Assembly: GCA_023488645.1 (NCBI GenBank)
Contig: JAMDDL010000047.1
Location: forward strand, 1 to 11,393
From: Actinomycetota bacterium
Lineage (GTDB): Bacteria > Actinomycetota > Humimicrobiia > Humimicrobiales > Humimicrobiaceae
DNA length: 11,393 bases
Direction: 5' to 3'
A program made the position numbers and the translations under genes. A model generated the notes under the pieces. That model ran no database searches. It worked only from the letters and a program-made list of their open reading frames with translations, and was not told the origin of the DNA. This document shows, in pieces, positions 1-6,698 of the stretch; position 1 is the stretch's first letter, and each line of letters starts with the position of its first letter.

Positions 1-310
1 TGAAAAGCAAATTGAAATATCCTTTAATGAAAAAATGAGCAAGGAAGATATGCTGATTGTGTGGCTTGAAAAACTATTATTTTTATATGAGGTAAATGGC
101 TTGATTTTTTCAGATTTTACTATTACTCATTTTTCAAATGAGACTGAAAAATCAAACAGTAAAATTAAAGCAATTGCCAGGGGTGAAAAAATTAATTTTA
201 AAAAACATGAGATATTTCTGCAGATAAAAGGTCCTACATATCATAATCTTAATATTCAGTATGATAATAAAACAAATATATTCAGCGTTGAAATAGTTTT
301 TGATATATAA
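1..310 (+). CDS. Archease, C-terminal part (gene starts before the window)
   Basis: Archease is the small metal-binding cofactor that speeds guanylylation and turnover of the RNA ligase RtcB in the cytoplasm. The frame is open from base 2 with no upstream stop, so the gene begins outside the window; the first internal ATG (base 35) is not the true start. About 102 residues are visible. The family pattern is recognisable: a helix ending in EKLLFLYEVNGLIFSDF, a central ARGE segment followed by KKHE, then IKGPTYHNL, and the terminal EIVFDI, whose last Asp is the conserved C-terminal acidic residue of archeases. The stop lies 32 bases before rtcB, on the same strand, which is the usual archease-RtcB pairing and makes the call firm despite the missing N-terminus and its metal-binding Asp. 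Confidence 0.88.
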   Translation, partial: EKQIEISFNEKMSKEDMLIVWLEKLLFLYEVNGLIFSDFTITHFSNETEKSNSKIKAIARGEKINFKKHEIFLQIKGPTYHNLNIQYDNKTNIFSVEIVFDI

Positions 311-325
311 ATTCCGGATGTATTC

Positions 326-335
326 AGGAGGAGGG
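326..335 (+). promoter_or_regulatory. Ribosome binding site fixing the TTG start of rtcB
   Basis: AGGAGGAGGG lies 7 bases before TTG at 343. The first ATG in frame is well inside the conserved N-terminal region (residue 24), so this box decides in favour of the non-ATG start. Confidence 0.8.
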
Positions 336-342
336 AAATAAA

Positions 343-1794
343 TTGAAAGAATATGAAATAAAAAAAATATCAGAATATAAATGGGAACTTGTGCTAAATA
401 AGGAACTTGGAATGAGGGTTCCGGGAATAATATTTTCGGATAAAGAACTTCTTGAACATGCTTCAAAGGAAGAAACATTGACGCAGGTGGCAAATGTTGC
501 TACTTTGCCCGGTATTTTAAAGGCTTCCTATGCAATGCCGGATATTCATTATGGTTATGGTTTTCCGATAGGAGGAGTTGCAGGTTTTGATCTGGATGAA
601 GGGGTTATTTCACCTGGGGGAGTAGGATTTGATATAGCATGCGGTGTGCGCCTGCTACGTTCCAATCTTGAGTATAATGATATTAAGAAAAATATTGAAA
701 TTCTTATGCATAATATTTTTACAAGTGTTCCCAAGGGACTTGGAACAAAAGGAAGAATTAAGTTAAATGAAAAAGAGATTTTAGATGTTTTAAAGTGCGG
801 GGCTGTCTGGGCAATAAAAAACGGATATGGGGAGGAAGAAGATAAATACCACATTGAAGAGAACGGCTGTATGGAAGGAGCTAACCCTTTAAATGTCAGC
901 AGGGAAGCAATTGAAAGAGGCTTTAATCAGGTGGGCTCGCTTGGATCAGGCAATCACTTTATCGAAGTGCAGAAGGTTGAAGAAATTTTTGACAGAACTG
1001 CTGCTCAAAGATTCGGATTATATGAAGAGCAGGTAACTGTGATGATTCATTCCGGTTCAAGGGGACTTGGATATCAGATCTGCAGTGATTACCTTAAAGT
1101 AATGCAAAAGGCATCCGTAAAGTATAATATAAATCTGCCGGACAGGCAGCTTGCATGCGCTCCCGTAAATTCTCCCGAAAGCCGTAAATATTACTCTGCA
1201 ATGGTTTGTGCTGTTAATTTTGCTATTGCAAACAGGCAATGTCTTGCTCATTGGATCAGGACTGTTTTTGAAAAGCAGTTTAATAAATCTTACCTAAAAC
1301 TGGGACTTGATCTTATTTATGATATATCACATAACATAGCCAAGTTTGAGAAACATGACATTGACGGAAAACAAATGGAAGTTTGTATTCACAGAAAAGG
1401 GGCAACCCGTTCTTTTGGGCCAAATATTGCCGGAGTCCCGGATGATTATAAGGATTTGGGACAACCTGTTATAATACCTGGAGATATGGGAAGATATTCA
1501 TATATTCTTCTTGGTACACAAAAAGCCATGAATGAGAGTATGGGTTCAACTTGTCATGGCGCAGGAAGGCTGCTTTCAAGAACAAGCGCAAAAAAGCAGG
1601 TAAACGGTAAACAGCTGCAAAAAGAGCTTTTAGATACAAAAGGAATAGTTGTTTTAGCTGACAGCATGTCAGGTCTTTCCGAAGAAGCACCGGTTGCTTA
1701 TAAGGATGTAAGAAATATTGTAGATATTGCAGAAAAAGCAGGGCTTTCCAGGAAAGTGGCAAAGTTAGTCCCGCTTGGCGTAATTAAGGGATAA
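343..1794 (+). CDS. rtcB: RtcB, GTP-dependent 3'-phosphate/5'-OH RNA ligase
   Basis: RtcB joins RNA 2',3'-cyclic phosphate or 3'-phosphate ends to 5'-hydroxyl ends, through a histidine-GMP intermediate at an Mn2+ site; roles include tRNA splicing and RNA repair. The protein is 483 residues, the normal length. All key residues are present: Asp97 and Cys100 in GGVGFDIACG, Asn204, His205 and Glu208 in GSGNHFIEVQ, His236 in HSGSRGLG, His330 in DISHN, and the guanylylated His405 in CHGAGR. These match the Pyrococcus enzyme with an offset of one or two residues. EAPVAYKDV (448-456) and the C-terminal VPLGVIKG complete the fold. The start is TTG, set by a strong AGGAGGAGGG box at 326-335 with a 7-base spacer. 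It follows archease by 32 bases and is probably co-transcribed with it. No obvious terminator follows. Confidence 0.97.
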   Translation: MKEYEIKKISEYKWELVLNKELGMRVPGIIFSDKELLEHASKEETLTQVANVATLPGILKASYAMPDIHYGYGFPIGGVAGFDLDEGVISPGGVGFDIACGVRLLRSNLEYNDIKKNIEILMHNIFTSVPKGLGTKGRIKLNEKEILDVLKCGAVWAIKNGYGEEEDKYHIEENGCMEGANPLNVSREAIERGFNQVGSLGSGNHFIEVQKVEEIFDRTAAQRFGLYEEQVTVMIHSGSRGLGYQICSDYLKVMQKASVKYNINLPDRQLACAPVNSPESRKYYSAMVCAVNFAIANRQCLAHWIRTVFEKQFNKSYLKLGLDLIYDISHNIAKFEKHDIDGKQMEVCIHRKGATRSFGPNIAGVPDDYKDLGQPVIIPGDMGRYSYILLGTQKAMNESMGSTCHGAGRLLSRTSAKKQVNGKQLQKELLDTKGIVVLADSMSGLSEEAPVAYKDVRNIVDIAEKAGLSRKVAKLVPLGVIKG

Positions 1795-2056
1795 TATAAA
1801 AAACCAAACAATTAATATTAATTTAGCAGCTGATACTTTTGATGACTATATAGATACTGATTACATAGATTTTTAGATTTAATAAAATTTCTGCTTTATG
1901 GGTTTGTCCAAAAACAGGTAAAATGTCTATAAAATATAAGTATGATTAAATTATTTAGACCTTACGGCTGTTATCTGCTCCTGATTTTTGTTTTTAATAC
2001 TTACAATACATAATCATGGTGTTTATTTATGCTTTATACTTGTGAGATCTAAAAGC

Positions 2057-2153
2057 AAATTCTTATAATTTACTATGCAGTTTTACTCCAATAAAAATTA
2101 CCAGTGGATAAACTTGAAAATTTTTAAAAAATTATAGTAAATTCTTATTATTT
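2057..2153. repeat. Direct repeat pair with overlapping inverted repeat
   Basis: AAATTCTTATAATTT (2057-2071) recurs as AAATTCTTATTATTT (2139-2153), 14 of 15 bases identical, start-to-start distance 82. Overlapping this, AATTTACTAT (2067-2076) is exactly inverted as ATAGTAAATT (2134-2143). The two relations together could be paired protein-binding sites or a long-loop hairpin. Chance is a real possibility in DNA this AT-rich. Confidence 0.4.
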
Positions 2154-2257
2154 TCAAATTTTTCAATAAAAAAACAAAAATTAAATAAATTTTATTAAAA
2201 TTAAGAAAATATTTATTTTTCCCTAAAATTTTAAATATTTTCAAAAATATGCTATTA

Positions 2258-2285
2258 TTTACATAATATTTATAAAAATTAATAA
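2258..2285 (+). promoter_or_regulatory. Possible promoter of the synthase cluster
   Basis: TTTACA (2258-2263, five of six matches to the sigma-70 -35 box) and TAATAA (2280-2285, four of six to -10) are 16 bases apart, within extremely AT-rich DNA. A transcript from here would have a leader of roughly 95 bases. Many AT-rich hexamers exist in this gap, so the choice is weak. Confidence 0.2.
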
Positions 2286-2386
2286 AAATATGCAAAATAA
2301 TTAAATTTTTAAATGAAAATCTTTATTTGTAATTTTCAGATTTTAAGAGTGATTATAAAAATTTATTGTATCCAGGGGTATAAAAA

Positions 2387-3568
2387 ATGAGAGGAATAAA
2401 TATATTTACTGAATTTTCCCAAAGGGCAGGAGAAAAAATTGATGCTAAAGATATAAAAATTGATGATACTTCACTTAGAGACGGGGAGCAGACAGCAGGT
2501 GTGGTTTTTGCAAATGAAGAAAAAATACATATTGCAAAAATGCTTGATGACATCGGAGTTCATCAGATAGAAGTAGGAATACCGGCAATGGGCGGGGATG
2601 AGAAGACGGCAATTAAAAAAATAGCTTCCATGGGGCTTAACTGCAGCCTTCTTGCATGGAACAGGGCGGTCATTTCTGATCTTGAGGATTCTGTTGAATG
2701 CGGAGTTGATTCAGTGGCTGTTTCCATATCTTCATCAGATATACATATAGAGCAAAAACTAAGAAAAACAAGAGAGTGGGTTCTTGAAAGTGTCAGAAAT
2801 GCAGTTGATTATGCAAAAAAATATAATTTGTATGTTTCAGTAAATGCTGAAGATGCATCAAGAACTGATATGGAGTTTTTACTTCAGTTTGCAAGAAATG
2901 CAAGAGATGCAGGGGCAGACAGGTTAAGGTATTGCGACACTCTTGGAATAATGGATCCGTTTGAAACATTTATGAGAATTAAAACTATCAGAGATATTAT
3001 AGGCATAGATGTTGAAATGCATATGCATAATGATTTCGGGATGGCTATTGCAAACTCAATCGCAGGCATAAAGGCTGGTGCGAAATATGTAAATACAACC
3101 ATAAACGGACTTGGAGAAAGGGCAGGTAATGCTGCATTTGAAGAGCTTGTAATGGCTTTGAAATATATTGAAGGTGTAGACCTCGGCTTTAATACAAAAA
3201 AATTCAGAGGACTTTCAGAATATGCAGCTATAGCATCTGACAGAAGTATTCCTGCATGGAAACCAATTGTAGGGGCAAATATTTTTGTATTTGAAACTGA
3301 AAACAGAGTAAAACTTTATACTGCAAACCATAAAAATTATGAGCTTTATGATCCTGAAGATGTAGGTCTTGATACAAAAATTATTATTGGTAAATATTCA
3401 GGGATTTTTTCATTAGACACCAAGCTTAAATCTCTTGGATACAACTTTGATGGGAAACAAATTGCAGAACTGCTTGAAATAGTAAGAAACAAGGCAATTT
3501 CACTTAAAAGATCGTTATTTGACAGTGAAATAAAAGAGACCTGCGAATCTTATATAAAAGACAATTAA
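2387..3568 (+). CDS. NifV-type homocitrate/Re-citrate synthase homologue 1 (metal-site subunit, C-terminal catalytic motif lost)
   Basis: A 393-residue member of the DRE-TIM acyl synthases (homocitrate synthase NifV, Re-citrate synthase, isopropylmalate synthase), which condense acetyl-CoA with a 2-oxo acid. The barrel is intact: LRDGEQTAGVVF (30-41) with Arg31 and metal ligand Asp32, EVGIPAMG (62-69), NAEDASR (153-159), CDTLG (183-187), HMHND with His212 and His214, and NGLGERAGNAA (240-250). The C-terminal part is not canonical. Where relatives have HESGIHxDG this protein has FETENRVKL (302-310), and GKHSG has become GKYSG (335-339), with no change in length. Start ATG follows AGGGG at 2374-2378. 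It is the first gene of the cluster and is followed 75-81 bases later by a paralogue with the opposite pattern of losses. The substrate (oxaloacetate or 2-oxoglutarate) is not decided by its sequence alone. Confidence 0.88.
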   Translation: MRGINIFTEFSQRAGEKIDAKDIKIDDTSLRDGEQTAGVVFANEEKIHIAKMLDDIGVHQIEVGIPAMGGDEKTAIKKIASMGLNCSLLAWNRAVISDLEDSVECGVDSVAVSISSSDIHIEQKLRKTREWVLESVRNAVDYAKKYNLYVSVNAEDASRTDMEFLLQFARNARDAGADRLRYCDTLGIMDPFETFMRIKTIRDIIGIDVEMHMHNDFGMAIANSIAGIKAGAKYVNTTINGLGERAGNAAFEELVMALKYIEGVDLGFNTKKFRGLSEYAAIASDRSIPAWKPIVGANIFVFETENRVKLYTANHKNYELYDPEDVGLDTKIIIGKYSGIFSLDTKLKSLGYNFDGKQIAELLEIVRNKAISLKRSLFDSEIKETCESYIKDN

Positions 3569-3637
3569 TTTTTGCATTAAAAAGAGAATTTTTTTATGGT
3601 TGCTATTTTTAATTTTTTAATGTTTTGATTTTTAGAT

Positions 3638-3644
3638 AAAGGAG
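3638..3644 (+). promoter_or_regulatory. Ribosome binding site choosing ATG 3650 over GTG 3644
   Basis: AAAGGAG ends at 3644, overlapping the in-frame GTG at 3644-3646, which therefore cannot use it. ATG at 3650 lies 5 bases downstream, a usable spacing, so translation most likely starts there. Confidence 0.65.
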
Positions 3645-3649
3645 TGAAT

Positions 3650-4825
3650 ATGGTTTCTGATAATTTAAATAAAAAAGTCAATATTATTGATTCTACTTTA
3701 AGAAGTGGTGAACAAACTGCAGGTGTTGTATTTTCAAGGAATGAAAAAATAAGGATTGCAAAGATTCTGGATGAAATTGGTATACCGGAGCTTGAAGTAG
3801 GAGTTCCCTCGATCGCAGAATCAGAGAGGGAAACTATCAGAGAAATACTGAAATTAAATTTAAACTGCAGGATTTTTGGTTATTGCGAAGCGGATCCAAA
3901 AGAAATTGATTTTTGTATGGACAGCGGTTTAAAAAACATTGTTATTACTGTTTTTACTTCTGAAGGTCATATCAGAGAAAAATATGACAGAAATAAGAAT
4001 ATTCTTATTTCAAGATTAAAGGAAACAATTAGGGAAATAAAGAATAATAATATGAATTTCATCATAAGCGCAGAAGATGGCACGAGGGCTGATCTGGAAT
4101 TAATCCTGCAAATAATGCATATTGCTGAAAACAAGGGGGCTTTAAGAGTTAGAATTTGCGACAGTGTTGGCGCTTTTGATCCTTTTAAAACATTTTTAAG
4201 AATTAATACAGTTTTAAGTACAATAGATTTTCCGCTTGAGGTACATACTAAGAATAATTTTGGAATGGCTACAGCAAATGGACTTGCTGCAATCAGAGCA
4301 GGAGCTTCAAGCATTATGACAGCAGTAAATGGTCTTGCAGAAGGTACAGGAAATGCTGCTCTTGAAGAGATAGTAATGGCTTTAAAATATCTTGAAAATA
4401 TTGACCTCGGGATAAATACTGCAAGATTCAGGGAATTATCCGAATATGTTGCAAAAGCATCTTCAAGAGCTATACCGATATGGAAGGCAATTGTTGGGAC
4501 TAATGTTTTTGCTCATGAATCCGGTATTCATGCAGATGGAGTTTTAAAAAATCCCAAAAACTATGAAGCTTTTGAACCTGCAGAAGTAGGTCTTACAAGG
4601 CAGCTTGTTGTCGGCAAGCATTCAGGTTCTCATACAATTCTTCATAAATTCAAGGAATTCGGTATTGATCTTACAGACAGTGAAGCCAATGAAATTCTTG
4701 TACTTACCCGTGCCATGTCAGTTGATCTTAAGAGACCTTTATTTGATAAGGAATTAATGTATATATATAGGGACTTCAAGGAAAACAAGGATAATATCAG
4801 AGTAGAAATGGAAACATCTGACTAA
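3650..4825 (+). CDS. NifV-type homocitrate/Re-citrate synthase homologue 2 (metal ligands lost, C-terminal catalytic motif kept)
   Basis: A 391-residue paralogue of the preceding protein, full length and colinear with it. The C-terminal module is canonical: AHESGIHADG (288-297), NYEAFEP (304-310), VGKHSG (321-326). The barrel metal site is damaged. The family LR(D/E)GEQ is LRSGEQ (17-22), putting Ser19 at the metal ligand. HxHND is HTKNN (199-203), replacing the second ligand His with Lys201 and the following Asp with Asn203. NGLGERAGN is NGLAEGTGN (227-235). AEDGTR (141-146) and CDSVG (170-174) remain. The reading frame is clean and well conserved elsewhere, so this is not an ordinary pseudogene. 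Its position directly after homologue 1, with reciprocal losses, suggests the two form one heteromeric synthase. It could alternatively be a regulatory or inactive partner. Confidence 0.87.
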   Translation: MVSDNLNKKVNIIDSTLRSGEQTAGVVFSRNEKIRIAKILDEIGIPELEVGVPSIAESERETIREILKLNLNCRIFGYCEADPKEIDFCMDSGLKNIVITVFTSEGHIREKYDRNKNILISRLKETIREIKNNNMNFIISAEDGTRADLELILQIMHIAENKGALRVRICDSVGAFDPFKTFLRINTVLSTIDFPLEVHTKNNFGMATANGLAAIRAGASSIMTAVNGLAEGTGNAALEEIVMALKYLENIDLGINTARFRELSEYVAKASSRAIPIWKAIVGTNVFAHESGIHADGVLKNPKNYEAFEPAEVGLTRQLVVGKHSGSHTILHKFKEFGIDLTDSEANEILVLTRAMSVDLKRPLFDKELMYIYRDFKENKDNIRVEMETSD

Positions 4826-4859
4826 TCATAAAAATAATTTAAATTTTTGGGAGGATTTT

Positions 4860-6122
4860 TTGGACAAAACAATTTCAGAAAAAATAATAAGCGAACATGC
4901 CGGCAGAGAAGTTTATGCAGGAGACATTGCAGTTGTTGATGTAGATGTAGTAATGGCACAGGATGGAACCGGTCCTTTAACTGTAAGCCAGCTTAAAAAA
5001 ATGGGTTTTGAAAAAGTAAAAAATCCGTCAAAATCTATTTTTTTTATTGACCATGCTGCTCCAAGTCCGCGAAAAGAGCTTTCCAATTCTCATGTTGTTT
5101 TAAGGCAGTATGCAGAAAATGCAGGGATGGTTTTAAGTGATGTCGGTAAAGGCGTATGTCATCAGATTCTTGTTGAAGATTTTGCATCGCCAGGAGACAT
5201 AGTCATAGGTGCAGATTCTCATACATGCACATCAGGCGCACTGGCTGCTTTTGCCACAGGAATGGGCTCAACAGATATAGCCATAGGTTTTGCACTGGCA
5301 AAAACCTGGTTAATGGTACCACAGACAGTAAAAGTTAATTTTAATGAAATTCCTCCGGAAGGTGTTTATTCAAAGGATTTAATTATTTATCTGATCGGAA
5401 AAATAACTGCCGAGGGTGCAACTTATAAAAGTCTTGAGTTTAATGGAAGCTTTGCAAAAAAAATGACAATGGAAGACAGGTTTACCATTTCAAATATGGC
5501 TGTTGAAGCAGGAGCCAAAGCAGGAATTTTTGAAAGTGATGAAACTACAAAAAAATTTTTAGCTTCACAGGGTAGATTAAGTGATTATAAAGAAATTACC
5601 GCAGATAAAAATGCTCATTATGAACAGATAATAGATATAGACTGTTCCAAAATAGAACCAATGGTATCCATGCCGCATACTGTTGATAATGTTTGTGTTG
5701 TGAGCAGTTTGGAAAAAATAAAGATTAATCAGATTTTAATAGGCACCTGCACTAATGGCCGTCTTTCTGATCTGAGAATAGCTGCCGTAATTTTAAAGGA
5801 TAAAAAAATAAATAAAAATGTTAGGCTGATTATAGTTCCTGCTTCAAAAAAAGTTTATCTTGAAGCTTTAAGGGAAGGAGTTATTGAAACACTTATTGAA
5901 AGTGGAGCAGTAGTTCAATCTCCGGGATGCGGTCCCTGTGTTGGTGTTCATCAGGGAATTTTAGGAGATGGGGAGGTTTGCCTGTCAACTCAAAACAGGA
6001 ATTTTAAGGGCAGAATGGGTAATCCTGATTCATATATATATCTTTCTTCTCCTGCTACTGCAGCTTACAGTGCTTTAAAAGGATATATTGCTGATGCAAG
6101 AGAAATTCTTCGGGAAATATGA
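4860..6122 (+). CDS. LeuC/aconitase-type hydro-lyase, large (Fe-S) subunit
   Basis: A 420-residue large subunit of the two-subunit branch of the aconitase superfamily (isopropylmalate isomerase, homoaconitase, dimethylmalate dehydratase, small aconitases), catalysing dehydration-rehydration at a [4Fe-4S] cluster. Cluster cysteines are visible as Cys297 in IGTCTNGR and Cys357 and Cys360 in PGCGPC. Other signatures are IDHAAPSP (63-70), GADSHTCTSGA (117-127) and QNRNFKGRMG (378-387). GTCTNGR groups it with the LeuC2/homoaconitase type rather than the classical LeuC form. The start is TTG after GGGAGG (4849-4854), 5 bases away. It sits between the synthases and the small subunit. Given the isocitrate-type dehydrogenase downstream, the natural substrate may be citrate, or homocitrate. 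The family alone does not separate these. Confidence 0.92.
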   Translation: MDKTISEKIISEHAGREVYAGDIAVVDVDVVMAQDGTGPLTVSQLKKMGFEKVKNPSKSIFFIDHAAPSPRKELSNSHVVLRQYAENAGMVLSDVGKGVCHQILVEDFASPGDIVIGADSHTCTSGALAAFATGMGSTDIAIGFALAKTWLMVPQTVKVNFNEIPPEGVYSKDLIIYLIGKITAEGATYKSLEFNGSFAKKMTMEDRFTISNMAVEAGAKAGIFESDETTKKFLASQGRLSDYKEITADKNAHYEQIIDIDCSKIEPMVSMPHTVDNVCVVSSLEKIKINQILIGTCTNGRLSDLRIAAVILKDKKINKNVRLIIVPASKKVYLEALREGVIETLIESGAVVQSPGCGPCVGVHQGILGDGEVCLSTQNRNFKGRMGNPDSYIYLSSPATAAYSALKGYIADAREILREI

Positions 6123-6173
6123 TTTACATTAAAAATTTATATAAATAGTTAAGATTTTCATGAAAGAGTAAAA

Positions 6174-6698
6174 ATGACCGAACAAAATAATATATTAAAA
6201 AAAATTTTAAGAGGAAGAAGTTTTAAATTCGGTGATGATATTTCAACTGATTTGATTGCTCCCGGCAGATACTTTCATTTAAGGTCTGATTTATCAGAAC
6301 TTGCAAAGCATGTACTGGAGGATGCTGACATGGAATTTGCTGGTAAAGTAAAACCGGGAGATTTTATAGTTGCGGGAAGAAATTTTGGTCTTGGTTCGTC
6401 AAGAGAGCATGCACCTGCAATTATTAAGCTTTCAGGTGTTGGAGCTGTTCTTGCCAAATCATTTGCAAGAATTTTTTTCAGAAACAGCATTAATATTGGT
6501 CTTCCAGTGCTGATTTGTGATACTGACAGGATAAATGACGGTGATGAGCTTGAAATTGATCTGGCAAAAGGAAAAATAAAAAATATTACAAAAAATATTG
6601 AGATTGATTTCAAGGCTCTTCCTGAAGTTATGATTAAATTATTAAATGACGGCGGTCTTGTTGAACATATAACAAAGAATAAGGGGTTTAATTTATGA
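6174..6698 (+). CDS. LeuD/aconitase-type hydro-lyase, small subunit
   Basis: A 174-residue swivel-domain partner of the preceding large subunit. It contributes substrate-binding residues to the interface active site. Recognised by KFGDDISTDLIAPGRY (18-33), GRNFGLGSSREHAP (68-81, with Ser75, Ser76 and Arg77 as substrate-carboxylate contacts in relatives), AKSFARIFFRN (94-104) and the C-terminal DGGLVEHI. The specificity loop after PGRY reads FHLRSDLSEL (34-43). It differs from the YLRT loop of methanogen homoaconitase and the YLVY loop of methanogen isopropylmalate isomerase, so substrate cannot be read off directly. A weak purine stretch (6163-6168) precedes the ATG. Its stop overlaps the dehydrogenase start as ATGA, implying coupled translation. 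Confidence 0.92.
   Translation: MTEQNNILKKILRGRSFKFGDDISTDLIAPGRYFHLRSDLSELAKHVLEDADMEFAGKVKPGDFIVAGRNFGLGSSREHAPAIIKLSGVGAVLAKSFARIFFRNSINIGLPVLICDTDRINDGDELEIDLAKGKIKNITKNIEIDFKALPEVMIKLLNDGGLVEHITKNKGFNL

Larger units (their letters stand above)
1795..2386. other. Long AT-rich intergenic region before the synthase cluster
   Basis: No gene is supported in these 592 bases. The part up to about 2100 is ordinary AT-rich sequence without a recognisable tRNA, riboswitch or transposon end. From 2141 to 2340 only 19 of 200 bases are G or C, with many A and T tracts, a composition typical of strong upstream promoter regions, curved DNA or nucleoid-protein binding sites. The frames crossing it translate to low-complexity Lys/Asn/Ile/Phe strings and are not genes. 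It probably holds the promoter of the five-gene cluster that begins at 2387. Confidence 0.6.

Noticed and set aside
2098..2295. 65-codon reverse-strand frame in the AT-rich gap
   Set aside because: Low-complexity Lys/Asn/Ile/Phe translation produced by base composition.
1795..2386. Riboswitch or T-box leader before the synthase cluster
   Set aside because: No lysine-riboswitch, T-box or other consensus core could be found by eye, and the DNA is too poor in G/C for a stable aptamer.
3644..3649. GTG at 3644 as the start of synthase homologue 2
   Set aside because: It overlaps the Shine-Dalgarno box; ATG 3650 has proper spacing.
3967..4314. Reverse-strand frame opposite synthase homologue 2
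   Set aside because: Codon-shadow of a conserved gene; no motif or start signal.
2387..4825. Nitrogenase cofactor (nifV) locus
   Set aside because: No other nif gene is in the window, and the following hydro-lyase and dehydrogenase would consume homocitrate.
3650..4825. Synthase homologue 2 as a plain pseudogene
   Set aside because: The frame is full length without stops or shifts and most family motifs are kept; losses are confined to the metal site.
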